Of a stretch of 64,000 bases of DNA, positions 34,601 through 43,654 are shown one piece after another (position 1 is the stretch's first letter; every line of letters starts with the position of its first letter). The position numbers and the translations under genes were made by a program. This DNA comes from Moritella dasanensis ArB 0140 (GTDB lineage: Bacteria > Pseudomonadota > Gammaproteobacteria > Enterobacterales > Moritellaceae). The notes under the pieces were generated by a model. That model saw only the letters and a program-made list of their open reading frames with translations. It was not told the origin of the DNA and searched no databases. Where the stretch lies: the NCBI RefSeq assembly GCF_000276805.1, contig NZ_AKXQ01000019.1:24967-88966 (forward strand). Direction: 5' to 3'.

Positions 34601-34960
34601 ATGCAGTTATCGAATATAGTACAGCGTGGTTGGGAAGCTGTAGGTAAAGGTGATTTTGATGCCTTGGTTACTGATTACACGGATGATATGACATTTGTAA
34701 TGCCCGGACAGGAAGATATCCTCCGAGGACGAGGGACGTTTCGTAAAGCGCTAAATAATCTTGGCGGTTTGTTGCCACCTGGTTTTGAGATCACTGAACT
34801 GCGACATACTGAAGGCGAAAATGAAGTTGTCTCAATCGTTGAATGGAAATCCGATAAGGTCGAGTCTTCACAATTATCAGTGTTGTTCAGATTTGAAGGT
34901 GAAAAAATTTATGAGGAGCGCTGGTTCGTTGATACTGAGCAATGGAAAAGTTTGTTTTGA
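34601..34960 (+). CDS. SnoaL/NTF2-like small protein
   Basis: A 119-residue cytosolic protein with an NTF2-like cone fold pattern. It shows NIVQRGWEAVGKGDFDALVTDYTDDMTFVMPGQEDILRGRGTFRKAL at the start and a repeating beta-sheet half with a final YEERWFVDTEQW. SnoaL-like proteins include small hydrolases, isomerases and ligand-binding subunits. No catalytic set can be assigned here. It follows the TonB2 operon by 89 bases with its own AAGG ribosome site, so co-transcription is possible but not shown. Confidence 0.72.
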   Translation: MQLSNIVQRGWEAVGKGDFDALVTDYTDDMTFVMPGQEDILRGRGTFRKALNNLGGLLPPGFEITELRHTEGENEVVSIVEWKSDKVESSQLSVLFRFEGEKIYEERWFVDTEQWKSLF

Positions 34961-34973
34961 TAAAGTCTGTTTT

Positions 34974-35012
34974 ATTAAAAAAATAGAGGCGGATATAACA
35001 TCAGCCTCTATT
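34974..35012 (-). terminator. terminator for yheS
   Basis: A nine-pair stem (34982-34990 with 35004-35012, 13-base loop) is followed, read on the minus strand, by a run of seven T residues. It lies 12 bases after the yheS stop codon. Confidence 0.85.
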
Positions 35013-35023
35013 CACAATATCGT

Positions 35024-36937
35024 TTAAGCTTGTTCGCTTTCTTCGATCATTTCTTCAAGCTGTTCGTTTAATTCCATCCAGGTGGTTTCAGCTTCTTCAA
35101 TCGCAACAACAAACTTCGCTTGCTCGCTTAATGCGGTTTTTAGCTTGGCTTTGTTTTGCTCTTCATAAATGCTGGCTTCACTGAGCTGGGTTTCAACGGC
35201 TGTTAACTTGTCACCTAACGTTTCAAGTTGCTTGTCGAGCTTTTCAATGTGCTTACGTATTGGTTGCGTAATTTTACGTAATTCCGCGGCTTTACGTTTT
35301 TGATCTTTCTTACCTTGCGCACTGTTGACGCTGGTATTAACTACTTGCGTAGCTTGTTTCTCAACTTTTTGCTGTTCCGATAACCAGACATGGTAATCAT
35401 CTAAGTCGCCGTCAAACGGTAATACCTTTTTATCGTGTACCAAGTACAGCTCATCAGTCGTAGAGCGTAATAAGTGACGATCATGGGATACGACAATCAT
35501 AGCGCCTTCGAAGCCTTGTAGGGCAACTGACAGCGCGTGACGCATTTCTAAATCCAAGTGGTTGGTTGGTTCATCAAGCAGTAACAGGTTCGGTTTTTGC
35601 CATACGATCAGAGCTAATACCAAACGCGCTTTTTCACCACCGGAAAATGGACGTACGATATCTAATGCTTTCTCGCCGATGAAACCAAAACCGCCTAAGA
35701 ATTTACGCAGTTCTAATTCTGTTTTATCGGGCGCAAGACGTACCATATGTTGTAATGGTGTTTCGTCCAAACGTAAGAATTCTAATTGGTGCTGGGCAAA
35801 GTAACCGACTTTTGAATTCGGATTAACTTCTAACGTGCCTTTTAGTGGCATCATTTCAGCAGACAACAATTTAATTAATGTTGATTTACCTGCGCCGTTA
35901 CGACCCAATAAACCAATACGGCTGCCTGGGACTAGATTCAACTTAATGTTATCAAGAATCAGGGTGTCGCCATAACCTGCACATACATTTTCCATTGTTA
36001 ACAACGGCATTGGCAGCGCATCAGGTTCTAAGAAACGAAAGCTAAATTGCGAATCAGCATTGGCCGCAGAAATAAGTTCCATACGTTCCATCGCTTTAAT
36101 ACGACTTTGCGCTTGTTTGGCTTTTGATGCTTTATAACGGAAACGGTCAATATAACTTTGCATGTGGGCAACTTCACGCTGTTGCTTTTCAAACATAGAT
36201 TGTTGTTGAGATAGTTTTTCAGCACGCTGTTTTTCGAATGAGGTGTAATCACCTGTGTATTCGTTGAGCTTTCGGTCTTCAACGTGAATGATCTTAGTAA
36301 TAATAGCATCAAGGAAATCGCGATCATGCGAGATCAGCATTAAGGTGCCGTCATATTGTTTTAACCATTTTTCTAACCAGATAACCGCATCCAAATCCAA
36401 GTGGTTGGTTGGTTCATCTAGTAGTAATAGGTCAGAACGGCATAACAGTGCCTGCGCTAAGTTTAAACGCATACGCCAACCACCCGAGAAGCTCTGTACC
36501 GGGAGTTGTTGTTTGTCTTCGCTAAAACCTAAACCTGATAACAGTTCAGAGCAGCGCGCGTTAATGCCATAAGCACCAATCGCATCGAGCTTGCCGTGGA
36601 TCTCAGCAATCTTGTTGCCGTTATCTACCGCTTCAGCTTGTGCAAGATCCGCTTCTAATTGACGAAATTCAATATCACCATCTAACACGTAATCATGGGC
36701 GCTGCGATCGAGTGCAGGGGTTTCCTGTTTAACACTCGATACTTGCCAACCCGTTGGATAGGTTAGGCTACCGTTATCCAAACTAATTTCATGGCGGATC
36801 AGGGCAAATAGACTGGATTTACCACAGCCGTTCTTACCAACTAAACCAACCTTTTGACCTGGGTTGATTTTGGCACTGGTATTCGTAATAAGCGGCTTGC
36901 CGCCACGCAGAAGTTCAATATCGCTAGCTATGATCAT
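35024..36937 (-). CDS. yheS: ABC-F family ATPase YheS
   Basis: A 637-residue protein, the same length as E. coli YheS, with two ABC ATPase domains and no membrane segment. The Walker A motifs are GKNGCGKSS (about residue 34) and GRNGAGKST (about 345). The signature motifs are FSGGWRMRL and FSGGEKARL, and the Walker B motifs both read LLLLDEPTNHLDL. The linker between the domains is rich in charged residues (SKAKQAQSRIKAMERMEL). The C-terminal 100 residues are a coiled coil. ABC-F proteins bind the ribosomal E-site and relieve stalled translation; YheS is implicated in particular nascent-chain stalls. It has its own terminator downstream. Confidence 0.95.
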   Translation of the reverse strand: MIIASDIELLRGGKPLITNTSAKINPGQKVGLVGKNGCGKSSLFALIRHEISLDNGSLTYPTGWQVSSVKQETPALDRSAHDYVLDGDIEFRQLEADLAQAEAVDNGNKIAEIHGKLDAIGAYGINARCSELLSGLGFSEDKQQLPVQSFSGGWRMRLNLAQALLCRSDLLLLDEPTNHLDLDAVIWLEKWLKQYDGTLMLISHDRDFLDAIITKIIHVEDRKLNEYTGDYTSFEKQRAEKLSQQQSMFEKQQREVAHMQSYIDRFRYKASKAKQAQSRIKAMERMELISAANADSQFSFRFLEPDALPMPLLTMENVCAGYGDTLILDNIKLNLVPGSRIGLLGRNGAGKSTLIKLLSAEMMPLKGTLEVNPNSKVGYFAQHQLEFLRLDETPLQHMVRLAPDKTELELRKFLGGFGFIGEKALDIVRPFSGGEKARLVLALIVWQKPNLLLLDEPTNHLDLEMRHALSVALQGFEGAMIVVSHDRHLLRSTTDELYLVHDKKVLPFDGDLDDYHVWLSEQQKVEKQATQVVNTSVNSAQGKKDQKRKAAELRKITQPIRKHIEKLDKQLETLGDKLTAVETQLSEASIYEEQNKAKLKTALSEQAKFVVAIEEAETTWMELNEQLEEMIEESEQA

Positions 36938-37040
36938 ATGAGGGCTATTAGTAACTATAATTGCGGCGATTTTAGCGGATTTACGCCCATTTTAAAATGT
37001 TAAACTTTGAAATTTGTACTAAGAATAAAGTACACTCTCA

Positions 37041-37085
37041 GTTAAACGATGCTAATGGCTTAGTCAAACGATACTAATAGACTTA
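37041..37085. repeat. two imperfect tandem repeats of about 22 bases between yheS and yheV
   Basis: Copy 1 is gttaaacgatgctaatggctta (37041-37062). Copy 2 is gtcaaacgatactaatagactta (37063-37085). They are head-to-tail, differing at three substitutions plus one inserted base. They sit in the divergent promoter region, about 65 bases before the yheV start, and could be paired protein-binding sites or simply a small duplication. Confidence 0.7.
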
Positions 37086-37149
37086 ATATCAGTTTATTAA
37101 ATCAGCTTGTTAAGCACGCTTAAGCTCGTGAAAAGACTAGGAGGTTGCA

Positions 37150-37356
37150 GTGGTTGAACGGAAGAAAAGACGCTTTGTCGCCGGCGCTAAATGCCCGACG
37201 TGCAATGAAATAGATGTGATCCAGCTATTTCAAGTGAATGGGGTAGAAACAATTGAATGTGTTAGTTGTGGCTATACTCAAGCGCAAGCAGAAGGAGAGG
37301 TGAATACCGCCACCCGCGATTTCGAACAAATGATAGGGGTCTTTAAGCAAGACTAA
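37150..37356 (+). CDS. yheV: YheV family zinc-ribbon protein
   Basis: A 68-residue protein with two CxxC-type knuckles (C15/C18 and C37/C40). The family frame is RFVAGAKCPTC...ETIECVSCGYTQAQAE...MIGVFKQD. It is predicted to bind zinc; the function is unknown. Translation starts at GTG with a strong AGGAGG upstream. It precedes slyD by 55 bases in the same direction, as in enteric genomes. Confidence 0.9.
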   Translation: MVERKKRRFVAGAKCPTCNEIDVIQLFQVNGVETIECVSCGYTQAQAEGEVNTATRDFEQMIGVFKQD

Positions 37357-37411
37357 TAATGACCTTGCTTAAAGAAAACTGTAATAGTTAATTTAGAAAT
37401 AGAGAATAAAT

Positions 37412-37990
37412 ATGTTTATTGAAGCAAACTCAGTTGTAGTACTACACTTCGCAGTAACAGATGATAAAGGTGAACTTATCGATGATACGCGTGATTCATC
37501 ACCACTAGAATTCTTAATGGGTTCTGGTTACCTTGTTCCTGGTCTTGAAGCTGAGCTTGAAGGTCTGAAAGTGGGTGACGATTTTGACGTTAAAGTTGAA
37601 CCTGAACAAGGTTACGGCATCTACGATCCTGAGCTAGTACAAGAAGTACCTGCTGAGTTATTCGAAGGCGTTGAAGGCGTTGAACCTGGTATGGCATTCA
37701 GTGCTGACACCGATGCGGGTCACCGCACTATTATCGTAACTGCTGTTGAAGACGACATTGTTGTTGTTGATGCAAACCATCCATTTGCAGGTCGTACACT
37801 GCAATTTAATGGTGAAGTCATTGGCATGCGTGAAGCGACTGAAGAAGAATTAGAACATGGTCACATCCATGGCGCTGATGGCTGTGGTCACGACCACGAA
37901 CATGAGCACGACCATGATCATGAAGGCGGCTGTTGTGGTTCTGAAGAACCAAAAGAAGAGAAAAAAGACGGTTGCTGCGGCGGTCACTAA
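37412..37990 (+). CDS. slyD: FKBP-type peptidyl-prolyl isomerase/metallochaperone SlyD
   Basis: A 192-residue protein. The FKBP fold with its inserted chaperone (IF) domain covers about residues 1-146 (VVLHFAVTDDKGELIDDTRDSSPLEFLMGSGYLVPGLE, then HPFAGRTLQFNGEVIGMREAT). A metal-binding tail rich in His, Asp and Cys runs from about 147 to the end, with two CCG clusters. It isomerises prolyl bonds, chaperones folding proteins and delivers nickel to hydrogenase in E. coli. The gene lies between yheV and a strong hairpin shared with slyX. Confidence 0.95.
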   Translation: MFIEANSVVVLHFAVTDDKGELIDDTRDSSPLEFLMGSGYLVPGLEAELEGLKVGDDFDVKVEPEQGYGIYDPELVQEVPAELFEGVEGVEPGMAFSADTDAGHRTIIVTAVEDDIVVVDANHPFAGRTLQFNGEVIGMREATEEELEHGHIHGADGCGHDHEHEHDHDHEGGCCGSEEPKEEKKDGCCGGH

Positions 37991-38020
37991 TCATTAGTGA
38001 TGCTCAGTTATCGATTTAAT

Positions 38021-38055
38021 AAAAAAATGCCAGTCACAGTGACTGGCATTTTTTT
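38021..38055. terminator. bidirectional terminator between slyD and slyX
   Basis: A near-perfect 17-base inverted repeat (aaaaaaatgccagtcac 38021-38037 with 38039-38055) has A- and T-runs at the two ends, lying between convergent genes. Confidence 0.92.
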
Positions 38056-38121
38056 TGTTTAGTGCGGTACGGTAAGTCATCTGTTTTGTATTGAGTGATG
38101 ACAACGCCCACTATTCTCGCA

Positions 38122-38343
38122 TTAATAATGCGGTGGTGGTGTCTCGTCTGCTTCACTTGCTAGACCACTACCTACTTGCATTGTTTTGATGCGGCTAATT
38201 AAAAATGTCAGCTGTACTTTCTGATCTTCCAGTATTTTTTGCTGATCAATAATGGCATTATTTAATTGTTCGATGGTGTCGTCTTGAAAGCTTAGTTTCA
38301 TTTCTAAGTTTTCAACACGGTCTTCTAATTGCTGAATTTCCAT
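38122..38343 (-). CDS. slyX: SlyX family protein
   Basis: A 73-residue protein, almost all one coiled coil (MEIQQLEDRVENLEMKLSFQDDTIEQLNNAI, heptad spacing), ending in the acidic/Pro tail ADETPPPHY characteristic of SlyX. Its function is not known. It is convergent with slyD and divergent from fkpA, the same arrangement as in E. coli. Confidence 0.92.
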   Translation of the reverse strand: MEIQQLEDRVENLEMKLSFQDDTIEQLNNAIIDQQKILEDQKVQLTFLISRIKTMQVGSGLASEADETPPPHY

Positions 38344-38595
38344 GTTTTATCCGCTATGGCTATAATCTACTAAACTAAGTTTAACATGTAATGTCTATTT
38401 ATTTGAGCTGAAATACTAGCCTAGATAAGATGTAAAACTAAGTAAAGTAGAGTGATTTATCATTTTTTACATTTATAGTTGTTAATATCTTGTGTGGAAG
38501 CATCAAATAGTTATGATAATGCTAAGTAGTTTAAGTATGTATAACTAATAACGTAGTTGTGTAATTTCACTGTATTATTTTAATTAGGTATTTCG

Positions 38596-39339
38596 ATGAA
38601 AAAATTTTTTAAAGTAACAATACTCGCTTCAGCGGTATCTCTGTTAGCAGCCTGTGGCCAAGAAGCACAAGCAGATAAAGTAACGGACATTAAGGCATAC
38701 AGCGAAGATCAACAAGCCGCTTATGCAATTGGCTCAATCGTCGCTCGCAACTTGGTTGCACCGCTTAAGCGTCAAGAAGAGCTAGGTGCGCCGTTAGATA
38801 AAGAAATCATCGTTCAAGGTATTACTGATGCGTTAAACGAAACGACACAGTTATCTGATGAAGAGTTACAAGCTGTATTAAAAGCGTATGACGAAAAAAT
38901 GAATACGTTATCAACTGAAGCAGCACGTGTAGAAAGCGAAAAAGCACAAACTGACTCAGTAAACTTCTTTGCTGAAAACGGCAAAAAAGAAGGCATCACA
39001 ACAACAGACTCTGGTCTTCAATATGAAGTACTGACAGCTGGTGAAGGCGATCTAGCATCACCTTCTGATACAGTAACTGTGCATTACACAGGTTCATTGC
39101 TAGACGGTTCAGTATTTGATAGTTCTGTTGAACGTGGCGAACCAGCAACATTTGCACTTAACCGTGTAATTCCTGGTTGGACTGAAGGTGTTGCACTAAT
39201 GAATGTGGGCAGTAAGTATAAATTATACATCCCATCTGAATTAGGTTACGGCGCACAAGGTGCGGGTGCAGATATCCCACCAAATTCAACATTAGTATTT
39301 GAAGTTGAATTACTTGAAATTGCTGGCCAAGAAAAATAA
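38596..39339 (+). CDS. fkpA: FKBP-type peptidyl-prolyl isomerase FkpA
   Basis: A 247-residue exported isomerase. The signal sequence ends in LLAACGQ, a lipobox-like site that would place the protein as a lipoprotein at the membrane, whereas E. coli FkpA is a soluble periplasmic protein. The N-terminal dimerisation domain (about 30-130, helical) is followed by the FKBP domain (about 140-245: VTVHYTGSLLDGSVFDSSVERGEPATFALNRVIPGWTEGV, YGAQGAGADIPPNSTLVFEVELL). It assists folding of envelope proteins. A good terminator follows. Confidence 0.9.
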   Translation: MKKFFKVTILASAVSLLAACGQEAQADKVTDIKAYSEDQQAAYAIGSIVARNLVAPLKRQEELGAPLDKEIIVQGITDALNETTQLSDEELQAVLKAYDEKMNTLSTEAARVESEKAQTDSVNFFAENGKKEGITTTDSGLQYEVLTAGEGDLASPSDTVTVHYTGSLLDGSVFDSSVERGEPATFALNRVIPGWTEGVALMNVGSKYKLYIPSELGYGAQGAGADIPPNSTLVFEVELLEIAGQEK

Positions 39340-39404
39340 TTAGACGTATTAAAATACAGTAGCTGAGTGATTCAGTTATTGTGTTTTTATTCGATTAAAA
39401 AGAC

Positions 39405-39443
39405 AAAACCCATTCATATTTAAGTATGTGAATGGGTTTTTTA
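39405..39443 (+). terminator. terminator after fkpA
   Basis: A twelve-pair stem (aaaacccattca 39405-39416 with 39429-39440, 12-base loop) is followed by more T residues. Confidence 0.88.
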
Positions 39444-39571
39444 TTGGCTGGCTATTATTTATCAGGTGTTCTTTATTCTGTACTCTGTGTTATTGCAGAC
39501 GTCATTCTTGATGATGTAATGCTATATCTTAAGCATTACCCACTATTTTTTAGTCTATCTATTCGCAACGA

Positions 39572-40060
39572 TTATTCAGCGTCTACGACTTCGCGATGAT
39601 ACGTTGCAAGCGCGTATAACAATTGATCTTCTAATTCAAAACGCTGCTCTAATAACTCACCGACTTTTGACATATCATTATCTAAAGACTTGATTAATGT
39701 GTCGTCATCTTGATTGCCGTCACCGTATTTATCATTAAATTCAACTAATGCTTCAGTTGTTAATACGATCTTCGGTTGGATTTTTTGTGCAAGAGACAAA
39801 CTTTTAGCGCTGTTTTCGGCACACTGAGACACGATTTGATCGTAAACTTCGAAATGGCCTGTCGATAGATAATCGATTAAAATTTGGCAGAAAGCTTGTA
39901 GTTCATCTTTGCTGGGCAATGCGGCAGTTTTCTGAAATGGGGGTAAGCCTTCGAGTTTGCAATAATCGACAATTAATTCTTGTCGCTCTTCGAGCCAATG
40001 ATCAATGGCGTTGTGTGTTCCGCCCCAAGCTTGTTGCGCTTGTTCTAATTTAGTTAACAT
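39572..40060 (-). CDS. rsd: Rsd/AlgQ family anti-sigma-70 regulator
   Basis: A 162-residue all-helical protein. The Rsd family pattern is clear: an MLTKLEQAQQAWGGTHNAIDHWLEERQEL start, LIDYLSTGHFEVYDQI in the middle, and LLEQRFELEDQLL near the end. In E. coli Rsd binds region 4 of sigma-70 and, when free HPr is abundant, also stimulates SpoT (p)ppGpp hydrolase. It is divergently placed from hemE across a 516-base gap; the nudC gene that separates rsd and hemE in E. coli is absent here. Confidence 0.88.
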   Translation of the reverse strand: MLTKLEQAQQAWGGTHNAIDHWLEERQELIVDYCKLEGLPPFQKTAALPSKDELQAFCQILIDYLSTGHFEVYDQIVSQCAENSAKSLSLAQKIQPKIVLTTEALVEFNDKYGDGNQDDDTLIKSLDNDMSKVGELLEQRFELEDQLLYALATYHREVVDAE

Positions 40061-40576
40061 ATGACTTACTCCATGTACCCTTAAAAAATTAAGGTGTCCT
40101 ATTACTAAATTTTTTACCGTAATACGTCAACACTATTTTATCTGGTCAAACCTGATTAATTGGCGTCACAATAACAGATTAATCTACTAAAGCATCGTTA
40201 CGGGTTTAAAACTGTTGTAGCACTAATGATAGCACATAAGCATTTGTTATGACTGATTTTTGCTTTTGTTCAGCAAGCTTGTTAAATAATTGTGATTGAT
40301 GTCTCTGATTAACTTAGCGTTAATTGTGCAAACTAATTACCATTATTGAATGTAGTGAAACTAGTTTGCCAGTGACGTCGGAGTGGCGTTGCAAATTTGT
40401 TGTTTTTTTCTCCGTTTAGGCCTGAACAAGACGGTGTAATCCGGTATTTTGGCGATGAATGCCCTGTTAGGATCAACTTGTTGGTAAATTAGTCATGAAA
40501 ATGGCGTCAAATATTTTGTCAATTGTTGAATAATGTTACAATCACGCCATATTAGAGCCGCAATTCAGGAAAGGAT
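40061..40576. other. intergenic region between rsd and hemE
   Basis: The 516 bases contain no convincing reading frame. A plausible hemE promoter near its 3' end is TTGTCA (40516-40521) with TACAAT (40537-40542), but the 15-base spacing is short. TTGTGATTGATGTCTCTGATT near 40291 loosely resembles a CRP site. Nothing else is supported. Confidence 0.4.
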
Positions 40577-41641
40577 ATGAGCGAGTTAAAGAATGATCGT
40601 TATTTACGTGCGTTAGCCAAAGAATCGGTAGACCAAACACCAGTATGGATGATGCGTCAAGCAGGCCGTTATTTACCAGAATATAAAGCAACGCGCGCTG
40701 AAGCGGGTGACTTTATGTCGCTGTGTAAGAATGCTGAACTTGCTTGTGAAGTAACGCTACAACCATTACGCCGTTTTCCACTTGATGCGGCTATTCTGTT
40801 TTCAGATATTTTAACCATCCCTGATGCGATGGGTTTAGGTCTGTACTTTTCAGAAGGTGAAGGTCCTAAATTTGAGCGTCCGATCACGTGTAAAGCGGAT
40901 GTTGATAAAATTGGTCACCCAGATCCAGAAGGTGAGCTGCAATATGTAATGAATGCAGTGCGTACTATCCGTAAAAATCTTGATGGCGCAGTGCCATTAA
41001 TTGGTTTTTCTGGTAGCCCTTGGACACTGGCAACTTACATGGTTGAAGGCAGTGGTACAAAAACGTTTACTAAAATTAAAAAAATGGGTTTTGCTGAACC
41101 GCAAACATTACATTTATTATTAGATAAACTAGCTGATTCTGTTATCACTTACCTGAATGCGCAAATTGCTGCGGGTGCACAATCTGTGATGGTATTTGAT
41201 ACTTGGGGTGGCGTATTATCACCACGTGATTACAAAGATTTCTCACTGCAGTACATGCACAAAATTGTTGATGGCTTAACGCGTTTCAGCGATGGTCGTA
41301 AAGTACCAGTTACTTTGTTCACTAAAAATGGTGGTCAATGGATCGAGCAAATCGCAGCAACAGGTTGTGACGCGATTGGTCTTGATTGGACAATTGATAT
41401 TGCTGAAGCAAAAGCACGTGTTGGCGATAAAGTTGCACTTCAAGGTAATATGGATCCTTCAATGCTTTATGCATCACCAGAACGTATTCGTGAAGAAGTA
41501 AGCACGATTTTAGCTGGTTTTGGTGAAGGCAATGGTCACGTGATGAACTTAGGTCACGGTATCCATTTAGATGTTGAACCTGAAAAAGCCGGTGTATTCA
41601 TCGAAGCGGTTGGTGAATTCAGTAAGCAATACCATAAATAA
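40577..41641 (+). CDS. hemE: uroporphyrinogen decarboxylase
   Basis: A 354-residue enzyme of heme synthesis, removing four acetate carboxyls from uroporphyrinogen III to give coproporphyrinogen III. The conserved opening LARALA-like [27 protein letters not shown] contains the substrate-holding Arg, [19 protein letters not shown] carries the catalytic Asp, and [17 protein letters not shown] follows. [12 protein letters not shown] and [13 protein letters not shown] lie near the end. The start has AGGAAAGGAT upstream. It is a single-gene unit closed by a terminator. Confidence 0.97.
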   Translation: MSELKNDRYLRALAKESVDQTPVWMMRQAGRYLPEYKATRAEAGDFMSLCKNAELACEVTLQPLRRFPLDAAILFSDILTIPDAMGLGLYFSEGEGPKFERPITCKADVDKIGHPDPEGELQYVMNAVRTIRKNLDGAVPLIGFSGSPWTLATYMVEGSGTKTFTKIKKMGFAEPQTLHLLLDKLADSVITYLNAQIAAGAQSVMVFDTWGGVLSPRDYKDFSLQYMHKIVDGLTRFSDGRKVPVTLFTKNGGQWIEQIAATGCDAIGLDWTIDIAEAKARVGDKVALQGNMDPSMLYASPERIREEVSTILAGFGEGNGHVMNLGHGIHLDVEPEKAGVFIEAVGEFSKQYHK

Positions 41642-41710
41642 TGATTACGTTTAAGGCTGTCGCGCGAGGTTTAATACTTTAGCGGTACACTTTATGCGGT
41701 AAATCAAAAC

Positions 41711-41746
41711 AAAAACGGCGTCTATTTGCATAGACGCCGTTTTTTT
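41711..41746. terminator. terminator between hemE and bamD
   Basis: A perfect 15-pair stem (41711-41725 with 41730-41744, loop TTGC) has A-run and T-run ends. It can serve both convergent genes. Confidence 0.92.
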
Positions 41747-41793
41747 ATATTTTATTTTTAGACTTAATAATCAGCACTAAGACACGCTAAATA

Positions 41794-42531
41794 TTAACCT
41801 AAGTTAACCGCTAAAATCTTTTCTGCGTTGGCTTTTAGTGCTGGCTGTTCTAACAGATCGTAGGCTTTAATCATTACTTTTAACGCGCCAGTACGTGATT
41901 CAGTGTCGGCGAAATTGTCGATAATGTGTTGTGCACGTTGGATCGCAGCGATGTAGGCCTTACGCTTCATGTAATATTCAGCGGCAGATAATTCATAACG
42001 CGCAAGGCGACTTTTAATTGCAATCGCACGCTTCTGCGCATCAGCCACATACTCACTTTCTGGGTAGCGTTTGATTAAGCGAGAGAAGTCATTGAAGGCC
42101 GCATTTGCATAACTTGGGTCTCGATCTGAACGATCTATATTAAATAGGGCATGAAATAGGTTATAATCCGCGCCCATATTGGTAAGTCCACGCATATAGT
42201 AGACATAATCAATGTCTTTATGGCTTGGATTTAAGCGAATAAAGCGATCTATATTGGCCAATGCCTGTGCAGTGTCACTATTCTTGTAGTAAGCATAAAT
42301 CAAGTCTAGTTGTACTTGCACTGTGTGCGGGCCAAATGGATAACGCGTATCAAGCGCTTCAAGCGTTTCAATTGCGGATACAAAATTACCCGCTTGTAAC
42401 GATTGTTGAGCGATGCTGTACAACTCAATGGCTGGTTTATCTGGTACCGATGATTCTGTTTTTGAAGAACAACCGGTAGCTACAACGAGTGCGAGTGATA
42501 AACTTATTGCTAATTTTATTGATTTTTTCAT
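41794..42531 (-). CDS. bamD: outer-membrane assembly lipoprotein BamD
   Basis: A 245-residue lipoprotein with a signal peptide and lipobox VATG-C21. It is followed by tetratricopeptide-type repeats (AIELYSIAQQSLQAGNFVSAIETLEALDTRYPFGPHTVQVQLDLIYAYYK). GLTNMGADYNLF and AAFNDFSRLIKRYPESEYVADA are close to the family. It is an essential partner of BamA in inserting beta-barrel proteins. It is divergent from rluD, the usual arrangement. Confidence 0.95.
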   Translation of the reverse strand: MKKSIKLAISLSLALVVATGCSSKTESSVPDKPAIELYSIAQQSLQAGNFVSAIETLEALDTRYPFGPHTVQVQLDLIYAYYKNSDTAQALANIDRFIRLNPSHKDIDYVYYMRGLTNMGADYNLFHALFNIDRSDRDPSYANAAFNDFSRLIKRYPESEYVADAQKRAIAIKSRLARYELSAAEYYMKRKAYIAAIQRAQHIIDNFADTESRTGALKVMIKAYDLLEQPALKANAEKILAVNLG

Positions 42532-42667
42532 TAGGTTGGATAAATTCCAAATTGCTTAATGCGAAAATAATTACGTAGCTAATATGCTACAGCAAAATAA
42601 AAGGCTAAAATAGCCTGAATCCTGTAATTATACTGAAAATTAGGACCGAAGAGGGTCCCTGCTACCT

Positions 42668-43648
42668 ATGAGCCAACAAATAGAACTTTCTGCCGTCGTT
42701 GCAGAACACCAAGTCGGTCAACGTTTAGACCAAGTTTTAGCTGAGATGTTCCAAGATTATTCTCGTTCACGTCTAAAAGAATGGATTCTTGCTGGATTTG
42801 TTACCTTAAATGGCGAAGTTGTAGTTAAAGCTCGCGGTAAAATGCAATTTGGTGACACCATTGTATTGAACGCGGAAGTTGACGAAGAAGTACGCTACGA
42901 GCCACAAGATATGCCACTTAATATTGTTTATGAAGATGACGATATTCTTGTGATCAATAAACCAGCGGGCTTAGTTGTTCACCCTGGTGCAGGTAACCCG
43001 GATGGTACAGTGCTTAACGCATTGTTATTCCGTTACCCTGACATTGTTAACGTACCACGTGCTGGTATCGTTCACCGTCTGGATAAAGACACGACTGGTT
43101 TGATGGTAATTGCGAAAACAATTCCAGCGCAAACGCATTTAGTGATTGCACTACAAGCGCGTAAAATTACGCGTGAGTATGAAGCGATTGTAACCGGTTC
43201 AATGACTGCTGGTGGTTTTGTTGATGAGCCGATTGGTCGTCATGCAACGAAACGTATCCAAATGGCTGTTCGTCCACTTGGTAAAGCGGCGAAAACGCAT
43301 TACCGTGTAGCCGAAAAATACCGTGCGCATACGTTGTTAAGATTGCGTCTTGAATCAGGTCGTACGCATCAAATCCGTGTACACATGACTCACATTACGC
43401 ATCCAATCGTTGGAGATCCGGTTTATTCTGGTCGTCCAAAGCCACCTGGCAATGCAACTGATACGCTAATTTTGGCACTACGTGGTTTTGGCCGTCAGGC
43501 TCTACACGCACGTATGTTGAGATTAGAGCATCCAGTAACCGGTGAAATGATGATGTGGCGCGCAGAACGTCCGTCTGATATGAATACGCTTATTCATATC
43601 CTACGTGAAGATACTGCGTTAAACATGGTTGATGATTACATTAGCTAA
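42668..43648 (+). CDS. rluD: 23S rRNA pseudouridine synthase D
   Basis: A 326-residue enzyme. An N-terminal S4 RNA-binding domain (about residues 18-75: QRLDQVLAEMFQDYSRSRLKEWI) is followed by the pseudouridine synthase domain with catalytic D139 in IVHRLDKDTTG, the same number as in E. coli. RTHQIRVHMTHITHP lies near residue 235. It makes the three pseudouridines of helix 69 (1911, 1915, 1917). It is followed 6 bases later by pgeF in the same direction. Confidence 0.96.
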   Translation: MSQQIELSAVVAEHQVGQRLDQVLAEMFQDYSRSRLKEWILAGFVTLNGEVVVKARGKMQFGDTIVLNAEVDEEVRYEPQDMPLNIVYEDDDILVINKPAGLVVHPGAGNPDGTVLNALLFRYPDIVNVPRAGIVHRLDKDTTGLMVIAKTIPAQTHLVIALQARKITREYEAIVTGSMTAGGFVDEPIGRHATKRIQMAVRPLGKAAKTHYRVAEKYRAHTLLRLRLESGRTHQIRVHMTHITHPIVGDPVYSGRPKPPGNATDTLILALRGFGRQALHARMLRLEHPVTGEMMMWRAERPSDMNTLIHILREDTALNMVDDYIS

Positions 43649-43654
43649 TCATTA

